64,000 nt of DNA from an uncultured Clostridia bacterium (GCA_944377485.1 CALWFB010000007.1:1-64000), one strand, 5' to 3'. Shown: positions 1 through 10,424, counted from the stretch's first letter. Numbers and translations: made by a program. Notes: generated by a model not told the origin, from the sequence alone.

Positions 1-1424
<1,424 letters not shown>

Positions 1425-1772
1425 AATATTCGCTTTATTTCATTTAAAAACAAGTTTTTAAATTTCAATCGATGCTCTCTTTTTTTGTCACCCCACTACG
1501 TATCTTACGACACTTGTGGGGACCCCGATTAAATTTACTCGGAGATAAAGCATCAACGAATGCTACTAAGTAGCTTTTTTATAAAATAACCTTTGCTCAT
1601 TCGCTTGGCTAATTTCGTTGTCTAAAAAACTTGGAATTGATAAGAACTTTGTTCATTGAACATTGCCTATAAGTAATTGCTTACTTATTGTCTTACCATT
1701 GTACCTATTAAGATATAAATTGTCCTAACGAACCTTTTGGTTCGGCACCCTGCTTATGCTGAATGCAATATA
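1425..1772 (-). other. Structured leader of the rRNA operon
   Basis: About 350 transcribed bases separate the rRNA promoter from 16S. They hold several inverted repeats. GTCACCCCAC (1487-1496) faces GTGGGGAC (1516-1523), with CGTA/TACG (1499-1509) nested in its loop. CCGA/TCGG lies at 1525-1542. An outer pairing joins GATGCTCTC (1471-1479) with GAG(N4)AGCATC (1542-1554). A near-perfect AT inverted repeat sits at 1444-1463. The outer pairing next to the 16S 5' end could belong to a processing stem or an antitermination leader. No boxA was identified with certainty. Confidence 0.6.
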
Positions 1773-1801
1773 AAGATAACACATATCAAAAACTTTGTCA
1801 A
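1773..1801 (-). promoter_or_regulatory. rRNA operon promoter
   Basis: On the minus strand, TTGACA (1801-1796), a 17-base spacer and TATCTT (1778-1773). The -35 is consensus and the -10 near consensus. It is the only strong promoter I see before the 16S leader. An A/T tract lies directly upstream, as expected for an UP element. Confidence 0.75.
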
Positions 1802-2152
1802 CAGTTTTTTAAAAATTTTTTTAAATTTTTTCAAACTTTTTTATTTTTTCCCTATATTATATGAAATTCTTCATTTTTAAGTACAAAATGACTAAAAAAT
1901 AAGCATTTTCGGACACTAAATTCATGAAAATGCCATATTTCAACAACGAAAAATTAATTTGACTATCTGTCTTAAACTAATTTTGAAACAAATTTTGTGA
2001 CAATAAATATCTAATCATTTGCAATTTCTATTATTTTAACATGATATAAAAATTATTACTTATACTTAATAAATGTCTAATAATTTTAAAGCTTTTAATC
2101 CGTTTTCTAAATTTATCAATTTATTTCATTCTGAAATTCTATTTGTTAAAAT
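1802..2152. other. AT-rich intergenic stretch upstream of the rRNA promoter
   Basis: About 350 bases lie between the rRNA promoter and the terminator of the next gene. The part next to the promoter is rich in A and T runs (1801-1860). Short open frames here lack ribosome binding sites and family resemblance. No gene is supported. Confidence 0.6.
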
Positions 2153-2179
2153 AAAAAAGAATGCCAAAAAGCATTCTTT
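2153..2179 (-). terminator. Terminator of the 475-residue protein gene
   Basis: Inverted repeat AGAATGC...GCATTCT with a CAAAAA loop, followed on the minus strand by a T tract. It sits just beyond the stop codon at 2183. Confidence 0.8.
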
Positions 2180-2182
2180 CTA

Positions 2183-3610
2183 TTATTCAGTAGTAGGAAT
2201 TTCGTCTAATAAACCTCCACTATTTTCAATCAATTCAAAGAATACATTGATAATATCGTTCAATACAAGATTTTTAACTTGTTTGTACTCCGGCATCTCA
2301 GATGAACCTACATTTATATATTTGTTGTTTATTCCTGTTCCATCGTCAACCGCCCCACCAGAAGATGAATAATAATTATTTGGAACATCAACCACACCTG
2401 CTGAAATAAGCTCATCAATTGTGCTACTTTCTAATGCCGTAGATAAAGCATTTGATAAATTTGAAATTGTTGTAGAACTATCTATTAATGATAATGCACC
2501 AGAACTTAAATCTTCACTAGAAAATAAATCACTAATGGTTAATGTATCAATTCCTTCGCTTAATCCTGAAACTGTGAAATCTGCGATTGCATTCATCACT
2601 CCTTCCACTTTTGTTCCATCTTTATCGTAATATACTTTTTCATCACTATTATAAGTATAACCCAAAACTTCTGCAATGGTTAGGTTATTAATAGTAGATT
2701 CAAGGTTATCCAAATCTCTTATTGTCGTTTTTGCCACTGTTGCCATAACTCCGACAATTTCCTGACCAAATTCGTCATATACTCTATCTCCCTGAATAGT
2801 ATAATTCAAGAAATCGGCAATATATAATTTATTTATTTCATCTTCTAACTCACTAATTGGTGTAGAATCGTCAACTTTATCTAGGAATGAAGGAAGAGTA
2901 ATATTATAATCATCTCTCAATTCGCCTATTGTAATATTTTCATCTAAATTTGATGTAAATGAAGACACAGCCTCAGTTAAAGGGATATATCTTAATGCTA
3001 CAACAACTTGCCCTGACATTAAAGCAAACTCATTACTTTTTATAATAACTTTTGAATTCGCCAAATCAACCGTATAATCAAAATTAACTTGATTCAAATA
3101 TTCTTGTTCTTTGTATAATTTATTATCTGTAGAATTAAAATAATAGGTATTTGTTTTATTCAATATTTCATCGATATCGGACAAATCTACTACATTTTTC
3201 AATTCATCAGCACTAATGTTAGATAATTTATTTTTAACAGCATCCATCATTTCAGGAAGCGGAACATTTTTTAAATCAGTAATATCAATACCTGCAATTT
3301 CGTCATTAATTTTAATTCCAAAATCAGATTGTAAATCATTAAGAGTATAAGTATCAATATTTTTACCTAAATTAATTGCATGACTAACAAAAGTACTTAA
3401 AGTTAAACTATTCAAATCTTCATTACCTAAATCAATTTCAGTATTAAACTTATCATTAATCCAATTCGGAGTCACTTTGAAATAGGCAAATGCACCTATA
3501 CCTGCAATTGCACCTATACCTAATAGCAAACCAATTAAAGTTCCAAAGAAAAACGAACCAACTGACCTATTTCTTGGCTTTCTTTCAATTTTTCCAATTT
3601 GTTTACTCAT
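2183..3610 (-). CDS. Membrane-anchored extracellular repeat protein, function unknown
   Basis: A 475-residue protein with a basic N-terminus and a single glycine-rich membrane helix (about residues 17-45), followed by an acidic, Asn/Ser/Thr-rich outer region. This implies a type II anchored surface protein. The outer part carries repeats of about 45 residues. Two clear copies share the pattern L-x-I-A-(D/E)-x-L-x-Y-T, then V-Y-(Y)D-x-x-G, then G-V-M-x-x-(I/V)-A, then T-(I/V)-x-(D/G)-L. A weaker third copy begins TLTISDLF. A GGGGTAAAT site precedes the ATG, and a terminator follows the stop. It stands alone between the rRNA operon and the Smr gene. I recognise no family and no enzyme motif. 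Confidence 0.85.
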   Translation of the reverse strand: MSKQIGKIERKPRNRSVGSFFFGTLIGLLLGIGAIAGIGAFAYFKVTPNWINDKFNTEIDLGNEDLNSLTLSTFVSHAINLGKNIDTYTLNDLQSDFGIKINDEIAGIDITDLKNVPLPEMMDAVKNKLSNISADELKNVVDLSDIDEILNKTNTYYFNSTDNKLYKEQEYLNQVNFDYTVDLANSKVIIKSNEFALMSGQVVVALRYIPLTEAVSSFTSNLDENITIGELRDDYNITLPSFLDKVDDSTPISELEDEINKLYIADFLNYTIQGDRVYDEFGQEIVGVMATVAKTTIRDLDNLESTINNLTIAEVLGYTYNSDEKVYYDKDGTKVEGVMNAIADFTVSGLSEGIDTLTISDLFSSEDLSSGALSLIDSSTTISNLSNALSTALESSTIDELISAGVVDVPNNYYSSSGGAVDDGTGINNKYINVGSSEMPEYKQVKNLVLNDIINVFFELIENSGGLLDEIPTTE

Positions 3611-3661
3611 ATTTACCCCATTTATAGTATTATGGCATAAATTACATTAAAAATAAAACGA

Positions 3662-3705
3662 TTTATTATAAATTTATGAAATTAAATGATGAATTTTATA
3701 ATAAA
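3662..3705. repeat. AT-only inverted repeat behind the Smr gene
   Basis: TTTATTATAAA (3662-3672) faces TTTATAATAAA (3695-3705) across a 22-base loop. It lies just past the Smr stop codon and upstream of the next gene. It may be a weak terminator or mRNA end stabiliser. There is no G/C in the stem and no clear T tract. Confidence 0.4.
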
Positions 3706-3708
3706 CCT

Positions 3709-4050
3709 TTATAAAATGACAATAGAACAACCCGAATTTAATAAATACAAATCTCTATCTGCAAGTAGGTCTGGACAATAATTTATGGCGATTTTTCTAA
3801 CTACATTGTTTGGCATCCATCTATCGCAACAAGTGTAATCTTCAATTTTTCCTCTTCGTTTCAACTCCTCACATTTCTTTAAAAATTGTACCTTTATTGC
3901 ACCACCTACTCCGTGACTGCCATATCCGTGAATGACTTTCATTACCTTGTAGCCACCCTTTTTATAACTCTCTACTTCTACCAAAAATTGAGCGATTGCT
4001 TCACTCACAGTTTGTCTATCAGATTTGATATCAATAGTAATCAATTCCAT
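3709..4050 (-). CDS. Small Smr-domain protein
   Basis: A 113-residue stand-alone Smr (small MutS-related) domain. The signature HGYGSHGVGGAIK is present. It is preceded by the family's usual N-terminal pattern, a strand LITIDIKSD followed by T-V-x-E-A. Smr domains in this family bind branched or structured nucleic acid, some nick it, and several act on ribosomes. I chose the ATG at 4050 because the conserved domain begins at once; a TTG ten codons upstream (4080) is in frame. Neither has a clear Shine-Dalgarno. The C-terminus (WMPNNVVRKI and beyond) extends past the signature. The domain call is firm; the cellular role is not. Confidence 0.85.
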   Translation of the reverse strand: MELITIDIKSDRQTVSEAIAQFLVEVESYKKGGYKVMKVIHGYGSHGVGGAIKVQFLKKCEELKRRGKIEDYTCCDRWMPNNVVRKIAINYCPDLLADRDLYLLNSGCSIVIL

Positions 4051-4129
4051 AAATTTATTATATAAAAATTCGTATAACAAATCAAATAAATGTCAGTATT
4101 TACTTATAATTAAAATTCAAATAATCAAC

Positions 4130-4157
4130 AAAAAAAATAAACAGCATTAAGCTGTTT
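4130..4157 (-). terminator. Terminator of clpX, embedded in the end of the gene
   Basis: AACAGC(ATTA)AGCTGTT stem followed on the minus strand by a T tract. The 5' arm encodes the last codons and stop of clpX. Confidence 0.8.
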
Positions 4158-5421
4158 GTTTTTTCTCTTTTAGTTTTGGTTTTGATTTTATAATCTTTGC
4201 TTTTGATTTTTTATTAATGAAATCAGCTGTGATAACAATCTTTTCAATATTATCTTCAAAATGGTAACTATACATAACGTCAAGCATGCGTTCTTCCAAG
4301 ATTGTTCTCAGTCCTCTTGCTCCGGTCTTTAATTCAATTGCTTTTCTAGCAACGGCAGTAATTGCCTCTGGTTCAAAGGTCAAGTCAATACCGTCCATCT
4401 TGAACATTTGAATATATTGTTTTGTGATAGCATTCTTTGGTTCAACCAATATTCTTTCCAACGCTTTTTCATCAAGACTATCAAGAGTGGCGACAATAGG
4501 AAGTCTTCCCACGAACTCTGGAATCATTCCATATTTGATTAAATCTTGCGGTTGAATATTTTCAAACTTATTGATAGATTCTTCCATCTCTTTCTTCTTC
4601 ACACTGGCACCGAAGCCTAATGACGATGCTCCATTACGTTCACTGATGATTTTATCAAGACCTACAAAGGCTCCACCACAAATAAATAAAATATTTGTTG
4701 TGTCAATTTTAATATTTTCTTGTTGCGGATGTTTTCTACCTCCCTGAGGTGGAACGGAAGCAATAGTACCTTCCAAAATCTTTAATAGTGCTTGTTGTAC
4801 ACCTTCTCCACTAACATCTCTTGTAATTGAAACATTTTGTGTCTTTCTAGCAATCTTGTCAATTTCATCTATATAAATAATACCTCTTTGTGCCTTTTCT
4901 ATGTCATAATCAGCATTTTGTATTAATTTTAATAGAATATTTTCTACATCATCGCCAACATAACCAGCCTCAGTCAATGCAGTAGCATCACTAGAAGCGA
5001 ATGGCACTTTTAGCGTTTTAGCCAGTGTCTTAGCTAGCAAAGTTTTTCCGCTACCAGTAGGGCCGACCAAAAGCACATTTGATTTTTCAAGCTCTACTTC
5101 GTCTTGCGAGTTATCTCGTTTGACCATATTATAATTGATTCGTTTATAATGATTATAAACAGATACAGCCAAAATTTTTTTAACTTCATCTTGACCAATT
5201 ATAAAATCGTCCAATTTTTGTTTGATTTCTTGCGGTTTTATTAAATCAATAAATTCATTTTTTTCGCTCTCTCTTGTGCGATTGTTGAAATCCATTAGGT
5301 CTTTACAAATATTTAAACAATCTTTACAAATGAAGCAATCACCTTCTGGATTGCTGATAATATCGGTCAATTCACGTGCTGGACGACCGCAAAATGAACA
5401 AATAGTTTCTATCTCTTTCAT
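4147..5421 (-). CDS. clpX: ATP-dependent Clp protease ATP-binding subunit ClpX
   Basis: A 424-residue AAA+ unfoldase that recognises, unfolds and threads substrates into ClpP in the cytoplasm. The N-terminal zinc-binding domain has CSFC and CKDC pairs within the first 36 residues. Walker A GPTGSGKT lies at about 120-127 and Walker B is IIYIDEID. The ClpP-docking IGF loop appears as LGF (SSLGFGAS). The C-terminal AAA small domain contains TGARGLR, followed by a lysine-rich tail. I start at the ATG at 5421, behind AAGGAG; an upstream in-frame TTG adds six residues without an obvious site. It is third in the usual tig-clpP-clpX order, 57 bases after clpP. Confidence 0.97.
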   Translation of the reverse strand: MKEIETICSFCGRPARELTDIISNPEGDCFICKDCLNICKDLMDFNNRTRESEKNEFIDLIKPQEIKQKLDDFIIGQDEVKKILAVSVYNHYKRINYNMVKRDNSQDEVELEKSNVLLVGPTGSGKTLLAKTLAKTLKVPFASSDATALTEAGYVGDDVENILLKLIQNADYDIEKAQRGIIYIDEIDKIARKTQNVSITRDVSGEGVQQALLKILEGTIASVPPQGGRKHPQQENIKIDTTNILFICGGAFVGLDKIISERNGASSLGFGASVKKKEMEESINKFENIQPQDLIKYGMIPEFVGRLPIVATLDSLDEKALERILVEPKNAITKQYIQMFKMDGIDLTFEPEAITAVARKAIELKTGARGLRTILEERMLDVMYSYHFEDNIEKIVITADFINKKSKAKIIKSKPKLKEKKQTA

Positions 5422-5478
5422 ACTCTCCTTTACTTGCAAAATACAGACGAAATAATTGTCTGTATTAATGTCTAATTA

Positions 5479-6060
5479 TTAATTTTTTCGTTTGTCATAG
5501 ATTTTGTCTACCAAACCATACTTTAAAGCTTGTTTAGCATCTAAGAAATTATCTCTATCTGTATCTTTTGTAATTGTTTCAACACTTTTGCCTGTGTTGT
5601 CAGCTAGAATTTTATTCAAACTCTCTCTTGTCTTTTGAATGTGGCGTGCATGAATCTCAATATCACTTGCCTGTCCTTGTGTTCCGCCAAGTGGTTGATG
5701 AATCATAACTTCGCTGTGAGGAAGACATATACGTTTACCCTTTGTTCCGCTAGAAAGGATTACTGCCGCCATACTTGCTGCCATACCAATACAAATTGTT
5801 GAAATATCACATTTCACATATTGCATTGTATCATAAATAGCAAGTCCAGCAGTCACACTTCCACCCGGACTGTTAATATACATGAATATATCCTTATCTG
5901 GATTTTTCCCTTCTAGATATAAAAGTTGTGCAACCACTGTATTAGCAGTTTGGTCATCAATTTCACCAGATAAGAAGACGATTCGGTCCTCTAAAAGACG
6001 TGAATAGATGTCATAACTGCGTTCCACATTGCCAACTTGGTCAATAACCATAGGTATCAT
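5479..6060 (-). CDS. clpP: ATP-dependent Clp protease proteolytic subunit ClpP
   Basis: A 193-residue serine peptidase of family S14, the usual length for ClpP. It forms the tetradecameric chamber fed by ClpX. The nucleophile Ser96 lies in GMAASMAAV, the base His121 in MIHQP, and the acid Asp falls in DTDRDNF near residue 170. The oxyanion glycines are in SPGGSV (64-69). A good AAGGAG precedes the ATG. It lies between tig and clpX on the same strand with short gaps (about 80 and 57 bases), so it probably shares their transcript. Confidence 0.98.
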   Translation of the reverse strand: MIPMVIDQVGNVERSYDIYSRLLEDRIVFLSGEIDDQTANTVVAQLLYLEGKNPDKDIFMYINSPGGSVTAGLAIYDTMQYVKCDISTICIGMAASMAAVILSSGTKGKRICLPHSEVMIHQPLGGTQGQASDIEIHARHIQKTRESLNKILADNTGKSVETITKDTDRDNFLDAKQALKYGLVDKIYDKRKN

Positions 6061-6139
6061 ATTTTTCTCTCCTTATATTTATTTGAATAATTTATAATTT
6101 TATTACAATAAAATCAACATTCAACAAAAACTGTTATAA

Positions 6140-7423
6140 TTATTTAATTTCATTGTTATTTCGTAAGAACTCTACTAATTTTTTCATAAGAATTTCATTA
6201 GCAATATGATTTATCATATCATTATTAACTTGTTTTTTGAATTCTTCCAAAGTTTTACCTGTATTTTTTGCCATTTCTTCGATTTTTTGGTCGATATCCT
6301 TTTCAATTACATCAAGGTGCTCATCTCTAATCAATTTTTCTAGAACCAATCTACCTTTCACATTTCTTCTAGAATTGTTTTTTACTTCCTCTTTGAATTG
6401 CTCCATTGTTTTGCCAATATAATTAACATAATCTTCTAATTTGATGCCCTGATATTGCATTTGAGTTGTCATGCCATTCATCTGTCTATTGAATTCTTCC
6501 TCAACTATAACATCTGGGACAGTCAACTCAGTATCATCAATCACTTTGTCTAGAATATCATTGTCTAATTCCAATTCGTTTCTTTCATCAGTTTCTTTAA
6601 TTAATCTAGAACGAATATTCTCTTTATATTTATCTACATCATCAAATTCAGTTGAATTAGAAACAAATTCTTCATTAAGTATTGGCATTATTCTTTCTCT
6701 AATATTCTTGATTTCAACTTTAAATGTTGCAACTTTATTAGCCAAGTCCTTTTGATGATAATCTTTTGGGAACGTCACAACAACGTCTTTTTTATCCCCA
6801 ATATTTAAACCAATTAATTGGTCCTCAAAATTATCAATAAATGATTTGCTACCTATCTTTAATTGATAGTTTTCTGCCTTACCACCATCAAATTGTTTGC
6901 CATCAATGTATCCATCAAAATCTAGTGTGACAAAATCATCATTTTTAACAGGTTTGTTGGTCTCTACCAATCTAGAAGCCCTCAACAATTCCTTATTAAT
7001 TTCTTCTTCTACATCTTTGTCAGTTATCTCAGCTTTTTTCTTCTCAAAAGTCAAACCTTTATACTTAGCAAGTGTAAATTCAGGCACACAAGGAATAGAT
7101 AAAACTAAGTCAACACCTGTATTGTCCAATTTCTTTATTTCAAGTTTTGGAGCATCAATTGGTCTAATCTCTTCATGTTCACGCAAGATTTGAGTATAAG
7201 CCTTATAGTATACTTCATCAAGCGCTTCATTGACAAACGCACCTTCTCCATAACTTTTTTCAATAATATTACGAGGAGCATGTCCCTTTCTGAAACCTGG
7301 AATATTAAATTTACTTTTGTTTTTCTCATATGCGGAATTAAGACTATCTTGCCATTCTTTGCTGTCAAGACTGACTGTTGCCTCAAAAATTCCATTTTCT
7401 TTCTTTTCTACATTTAGTACCAT
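6140..7423 (-). CDS. tig: Trigger factor (ribosome-associated chaperone and prolyl isomerase)
   Basis: A 427-residue trigger factor, the usual length. It binds the large ribosomal subunit at the exit tunnel and holds nascent chains. The N-terminal ribosome-binding domain carries the GFRKGHAP signature (about 43-50). A FKBP-type prolyl isomerase domain follows (DFDGYIDGKQFDGG region, about 168-240). The C-terminal helical chaperone arms complete it. AAGGAGATTACT precedes the ATG. A sigma-A type promoter lies immediately upstream (7457-7485), so tig-clpP-clpX probably forms one transcript ending at the clpX terminator. Confidence 0.97.
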   Translation of the reverse strand: MVLNVEKKENGIFEATVSLDSKEWQDSLNSAYEKNKSKFNIPGFRKGHAPRNIIEKSYGEGAFVNEALDEVYYKAYTQILREHEEIRPIDAPKLEIKKLDNTGVDLVLSIPCVPEFTLAKYKGLTFEKKKAEITDKDVEEEINKELLRASRLVETNKPVKNDDFVTLDFDGYIDGKQFDGGKAENYQLKIGSKSFIDNFEDQLIGLNIGDKKDVVVTFPKDYHQKDLANKVATFKVEIKNIRERIMPILNEEFVSNSTEFDDVDKYKENIRSRLIKETDERNELELDNDILDKVIDDTELTVPDVIVEEEFNRQMNGMTTQMQYQGIKLEDYVNYIGKTMEQFKEEVKNNSRRNVKGRLVLEKLIRDEHLDVIEKDIDQKIEEMAKNTGKTLEEFKKQVNNDMINHIANEILMKKLVEFLRNNNEIK

Positions 7424-7456
7424 AGTAATCTCCTTAAAATCATATAGACTTTGTGT

Positions 7457-7485
7457 ATTTTAGCACACTATTAAAATTAAATCAA
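7457..7485 (-). promoter_or_regulatory. Promoter of tig-clpP-clpX
   Basis: On the minus strand, TTGATT (7485-7480), a 17-base spacer and TAAAAT (7462-7457). It starts directly after the stop codon of the upstream membrane protein gene and leaves a leader of about 27 bases before tig. Confidence 0.55.
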
Positions 7486-7830
7486 TCAAATTAAAACAAA
7501 AATTGCAACGACCACAAAAAGAATTGCACAAGCATATGATGTGATATTTATTCGCTTTTTTTGTCTATTTAATCTATAACTTTCGTTGTTTAATTCAGTC
7601 AATAACTCATCTTCTAATTCTTCATCAGAATAAAGTTGATTGTCGATTTCTATTCGTCTTTTGTCGATTTTCCTAGTTCTATCGACAGCAAGCATTATCA
7701 ATCCAATAGCAAAAAATATGAAACCAAAAAATAGACAATACTTATTTTCATTGCCAAAAATAAATAATACAAATCCTATAAACAAACTCACCAGAGAAAT
7801 GGTGAGTTTATAATTAAACTTAAATTTCAT
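7486..7830 (-). CDS. Small membrane protein, function unknown
   Basis: A 114-residue protein with two adjacent hydrophobic helices near the N-terminus (about 10-26 and 31-49). A charged, acidic central segment rich in D/E/R follows (about 50-92), then one C-terminal helix (about 96-113). It begins only six bases after the stop of the upstream membrane protein gene, so the two are probably translated together. No strong ribosome binding site of its own is visible, which fits translational coupling. No family recognised. Confidence 0.75.
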   Translation of the reverse strand: MKFKFNYKLTISLVSLFIGFVLFIFGNENKYCLFFGFIFFAIGLIMLAVDRTRKIDKRRIEIDNQLYSDEELEDELLTELNNESYRLNRQKKRINITSYACAILFVVVAIFVLI

Positions 7831-7836
7831 AATCTA

Positions 7837-8103
7837 TTAGAATGTCAAGAACAAGAAAACTACAATTAGAATAACTGCGATTACATAGGCTATCATATAA
7901 CCGATGCTTCTTCTAGATTTTGCAAAATAGAAGGCAAACACGGCAGTGATAGCATATGCTATAAATTGAGCAATAGTATTCATCGCTGAAACAACAGTTG
8001 AACTAACGTCTAACGCTCCAAGGATATATTGCACAACTAAAGCAACTGCCACTAGCATAATTGCAAGATATGCCAAGAAATTCACAAAACCCTTACCTCT
8101 CAT
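7837..8103 (-). CDS. Small membrane protein with three predicted helices, function unknown
   Basis: An 88-residue hydrophobic protein with three helices: residues about 8-28, 34-57 (interrupted), and 63-87. The loop before the last helix carries the basic stretch AKSRRS. I chose the ATG at 8103 because GGAGG stands six bases upstream; an in-frame ATG six codons earlier would place that site inside the gene. It is first of a two-gene unit with the 114-residue membrane protein and has a good promoter at 8123-8151. It resembles small uncharacterised Clostridia membrane proteins only in general character. Confidence 0.75.
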   Translation of the reverse strand: MRGKGFVNFLAYLAIMLVAVALVVQYILGALDVSSTVVSAMNTIAQFIAYAITAVFAFYFAKSRRSIGYMIAYVIAVILIVVFLFLTF

Positions 8104-8122
8104 ATAATCCTCCAATAACATT

Positions 8123-8151
8123 ATTATATCATAAGTATTCAGTTTTTACAA
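8123..8151 (-). promoter_or_regulatory. Promoter of the two small membrane protein genes
   Basis: On the minus strand, TTGTAA (8151-8146), 17 bases, TATAAT (8128-8123). It leaves a leader of about 13 bases that contains the GGAGG site. Confidence 0.6.
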
Positions 8152-8258
8152 ATAAATTACAAAATTTGTCAAATTCTTTCATAATTTTTATATCAAATTA
8201 TCTAAAATTATATTTTTTATTTCTAAAATCAATTTAAATTAATAATTTATATTGTTAT

Positions 8259-9167
8259 TTATTTTGAAATTAAATCAATTACATTTTGAAAATATTCTGG
8301 CAATTCAACCTGAAATTGCATATTTTTTTTGCTTCTTGGGTGAACAAAATTGATTTTATAAGCAAATAATAACTGTCCGTTTGTTTTAATATTTTTATCC
8401 ACTCCTCCATACAACACATCTCCCACAATTGGGTGATTTATTGATTTTAAATGTGCTCTAATTTGATGCGTTCTTCCTGTGGTCAATTTACAATTCAATA
8501 AAGTATAATGGTCAAATACTGCATCAACTGTAAAAATTGTTTTGCTATATTTCCCTTTGTCTGACTGAGTTAAAATCATCTGTTCTCTGTTTTTCGGATT
8601 GCGCATTAGATAGCCCTCAATGGTAAAATCCTCTTTAATTCTTCCTTTGATTAGTGCTTTATATTCTCTATTAAGTGTTTTGTCCTTTAATTGTTCACTC
8701 AAAAATTTATGAGAATTATCATTCTTTGCTACAATCATCAGTCCGCCAGTATCCTTGTCTAATCTATGAACTATCCCAGGGCGTAGCACACCATTGATTG
8801 TTGATAGGTTCTTGATGTGATACATTAATGCGTTAACTAATGTATGAGATTTTGTGCTAGCACATGGGTGCACGACTAATCCTACTTGTTTATTGATAAC
8901 CAATAAATCGTCATCTTCATAAACGATATTTAAAGGTATATTTTCAGGTGCCGTATCAATCTTTTGAATAGGTTTTTCTTCTATACTAATGCTATCTCCA
9001 ATTTTCAATTTATATCCAGATTTTTTTATTTCATTATTAACTAAAATCCTCCCTTCATCATTTAATGTTTTTAAATAACTGCGTGAAAAATTGGTATGAT
9101 TAACTAAATAAACATCTAATCTTGTATCCACATCTGAAATGTCGTTAATTTTTAGATTGATTATCAT
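8259..9167 (-). CDS. rluD: RluD-family 23S rRNA pseudouridine synthase
   Basis: A 302-residue pseudouridine synthase of the RluA/RluD group. Residues about 14-63 form an S4 RNA-binding domain. The catalytic domain follows, with the signature HRLDKDTGG (134-142) and catalytic Asp137. The later R-T-H-Q-I-R-A-H motif is present as GRTHQIRAHL. The start overlaps the end of lspA by 23 bases behind a GGGGAAG site inside lspA. The lspA-rluD order is common in Bacillota. The exact uridines modified cannot be read from sequence; RluD-type large-subunit targets are the best guess. Confidence 0.92.
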   Translation of the reverse strand: MIINLKINDISDVDTRLDVYLVNHTNFSRSYLKTLNDEGRILVNNEIKKSGYKLKIGDSISIEEKPIQKIDTAPENIPLNIVYEDDDLLVINKQVGLVVHPCASTKSHTLVNALMYHIKNLSTINGVLRPGIVHRLDKDTGGLMIVAKNDNSHKFLSEQLKDKTLNREYKALIKGRIKEDFTIEGYLMRNPKNREQMILTQSDKGKYSKTIFTVDAVFDHYTLLNCKLTTGRTHQIRAHLKSINHPIVGDVLYGGVDKNIKTNGQLLFAYKINFVHPRSKKNMQFQVELPEYFQNVIDLISK

Positions 9168-9618
9168 TTTTCTTCCCCATAAAGAATAATATAAATACTG
9201 CCATCATTACTGCACCTATACATAAAAATGTATCAGCAAAATTGAACACAGGGAATGTTGGCCAAAAATCTAAGAAAATAAAATCTCTCACATATCCTAA
9301 AAATAATCTATCTATCAAATTTCCTATTGCACCACCGACAATAAAACCAAAAGAAATCGAATAAAAAATTGATTTGGTTTTCACGAAATAATTAAATATA
9401 AACAATGCGATTATCATTATAATACTGACAATTATTAAAACTATCGTGCTATCACTGAACATTCCAAACGCTGCCCCAGTATTACCATGATTAGTCGCAA
9501 TAGATATCACATTAGGAATAAGATTAAAATATTCTACTTCAAATAAAAAATGTTTGGTAATAAGGTCTATTACCAAAACACCAATTATTGAACATATAAT
9601 TGTAATCCATTTTTTCAT
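9145..9618 (-). CDS. lspA: Lipoprotein signal peptidase (signal peptidase II)
   Basis: A 157-residue integral membrane aspartyl peptidase that cleaves the signal peptide from prolipoproteins. Four membrane helices are visible. The two catalytic aspartates lie in GNLIDR (Asp103) and FNFADT (Asp129). The conserved NxGAAFG stretch appears as NTGAAFG (46-52). It overlaps rluD by 23 bases and follows sepF after 79 bases. The upstream site is poor: TTGGAG lies 16 bases before the ATG. Confidence 0.95.
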   Translation of the reverse strand: MKKWITIICSIIGVLVIDLITKHFLFEVEYFNLIPNVISIATNHGNTGAAFGMFSDSTIVLIIVSIIMIIALFIFNYFVKTKSIFYSISFGFIVGGAIGNLIDRLFLGYVRDFIFLDFWPTFPVFNFADTFLCIGAVMMAVFILFFMGKKNDNQSKN

Positions 9619-9697
9619 TCAAACGAATCCATGCTCCAATTCTTTAATATACGGCTAAATATTTATTGCTATTGATTAGAAAATAATAAGTTTCAAT

Positions 9698-10150
9698 TTA
9701 CTTATTGCTTTGAGGTGGATTTTCTGGGCGAAGAATTTTATGACCCTCAGGAGTCAATAGAAACAAATCTCCATGCCAGCGATGAATGCTTCCGTTAAGT
9801 CCATAGATTGCTCCTGACAAAAAATCTAGAATTCGCATTCTATCTTCATCTGCTATACCTTCTAAATTAACTGCTATGGACTGACCCTGTTTTAAATAAT
9901 CTATAACTTGTTGAATTTCTTTATGCGTCTTAGGTTCAACCATAATTATATTAGATTCTGGTTGAAGTCCGAAACCATTAAAGTTTGTCCCAGTAGGCAT
10001 TGAGTCAAATGAATTTGTCTCACCTGCCACACGCTCATGAAGGTTGAAATTCGCATATTTGTCGTCTTGGACAATAGTTTTTGATTTTTTATCTTTCTTG
10101 TCTTTATCATCAAAGCCCAGTCCTCGCATTACCCAATCAAAAAAACCCAT
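9698..10150 (-). CDS. sepF: Cell division protein SepF
   Basis: A 150-residue SepF, a membrane-binding partner of FtsZ that shapes the division septum in Gram-positive bacteria. The N-terminal amphipathic helix MGFFDWVMRGLGF is the expected membrane anchor, followed by a charged linker. The C-terminal domain (about 68-142) has the usual pattern. It runs from N-I-I-M-V-E-P-K through VIDYLKQGQSIAVNLEG and RILDFLSGAIYGLNG to FLLTPEG. A TAGGTGAATT site overlaps the stop of the upstream 81-residue gene, so the two are coupled. Confidence 0.95.
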   Translation of the reverse strand: MGFFDWVMRGLGFDDKDKKDKKSKTIVQDDKYANFNLHERVAGETNSFDSMPTGTNFNGFGLQPESNIIMVEPKTHKEIQQVIDYLKQGQSIAVNLEGIADEDRMRILDFLSGAIYGLNGSIHRWHGDLFLLTPEGHKILRPENPPQSNK

Positions 10151-10157
10151 AATTCAC

Positions 10158-10403
10158 CTATGAACCAAAAATTTGTTTTTTCAATAAATCGTACTCTGCA
10201 TCAGTTGCTATATTAAATTCCTTTACAACTCGTTCGTATATTGCAATCACTTCTTTGTTTTTTGTCTTAGTTTTGGCTTTTTCAAGCATCTTTTCTGCCA
10301 CTTTTATTGCGCCTTTTCTGTCTAAACGATTATCAATACCCACGATTGTTTCAATTACGTCCATGCACTTGTTTTCAAATTCTTCGGTATTTAATTCAGC
10401 CAT
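10158..10403 (-). CDS. Small helical protein at the head of the sepF cluster, unknown
   Basis: An 81-residue, charged, probably all-helical protein without signal peptide or membrane segment. I chose the ATG at 10403, behind AGAGGTG; a GTG two codons upstream is possible. It is first after a strong promoter (10425-10453) and its stop overlaps the sepF ribosome binding site, so it should be made together with SepF. It is too small and too polar to be YlmG and lacks the S4 domain of YlmH. Position suggests a division or envelope role, but this is inference only. Confidence 0.75.
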   Translation of the reverse strand: MAELNTEEFENKCMDVIETIVGIDNRLDRKGAIKVAEKMLEKAKTKTKNKEVIAIYERVVKEFNIATDAEYDLLKKQIFGS

Positions 10404-10424
10404 ACACACCTCTACTTTATATAT

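Noticed and set aside
9616-9643. Five-codon frame (MDSFE) ending in the lspA start, behind TTGGAG: a possible coupled leader peptide
   Set aside because: The site is only one base from the mini-frame's ATG, and such short frames are expected by chance.
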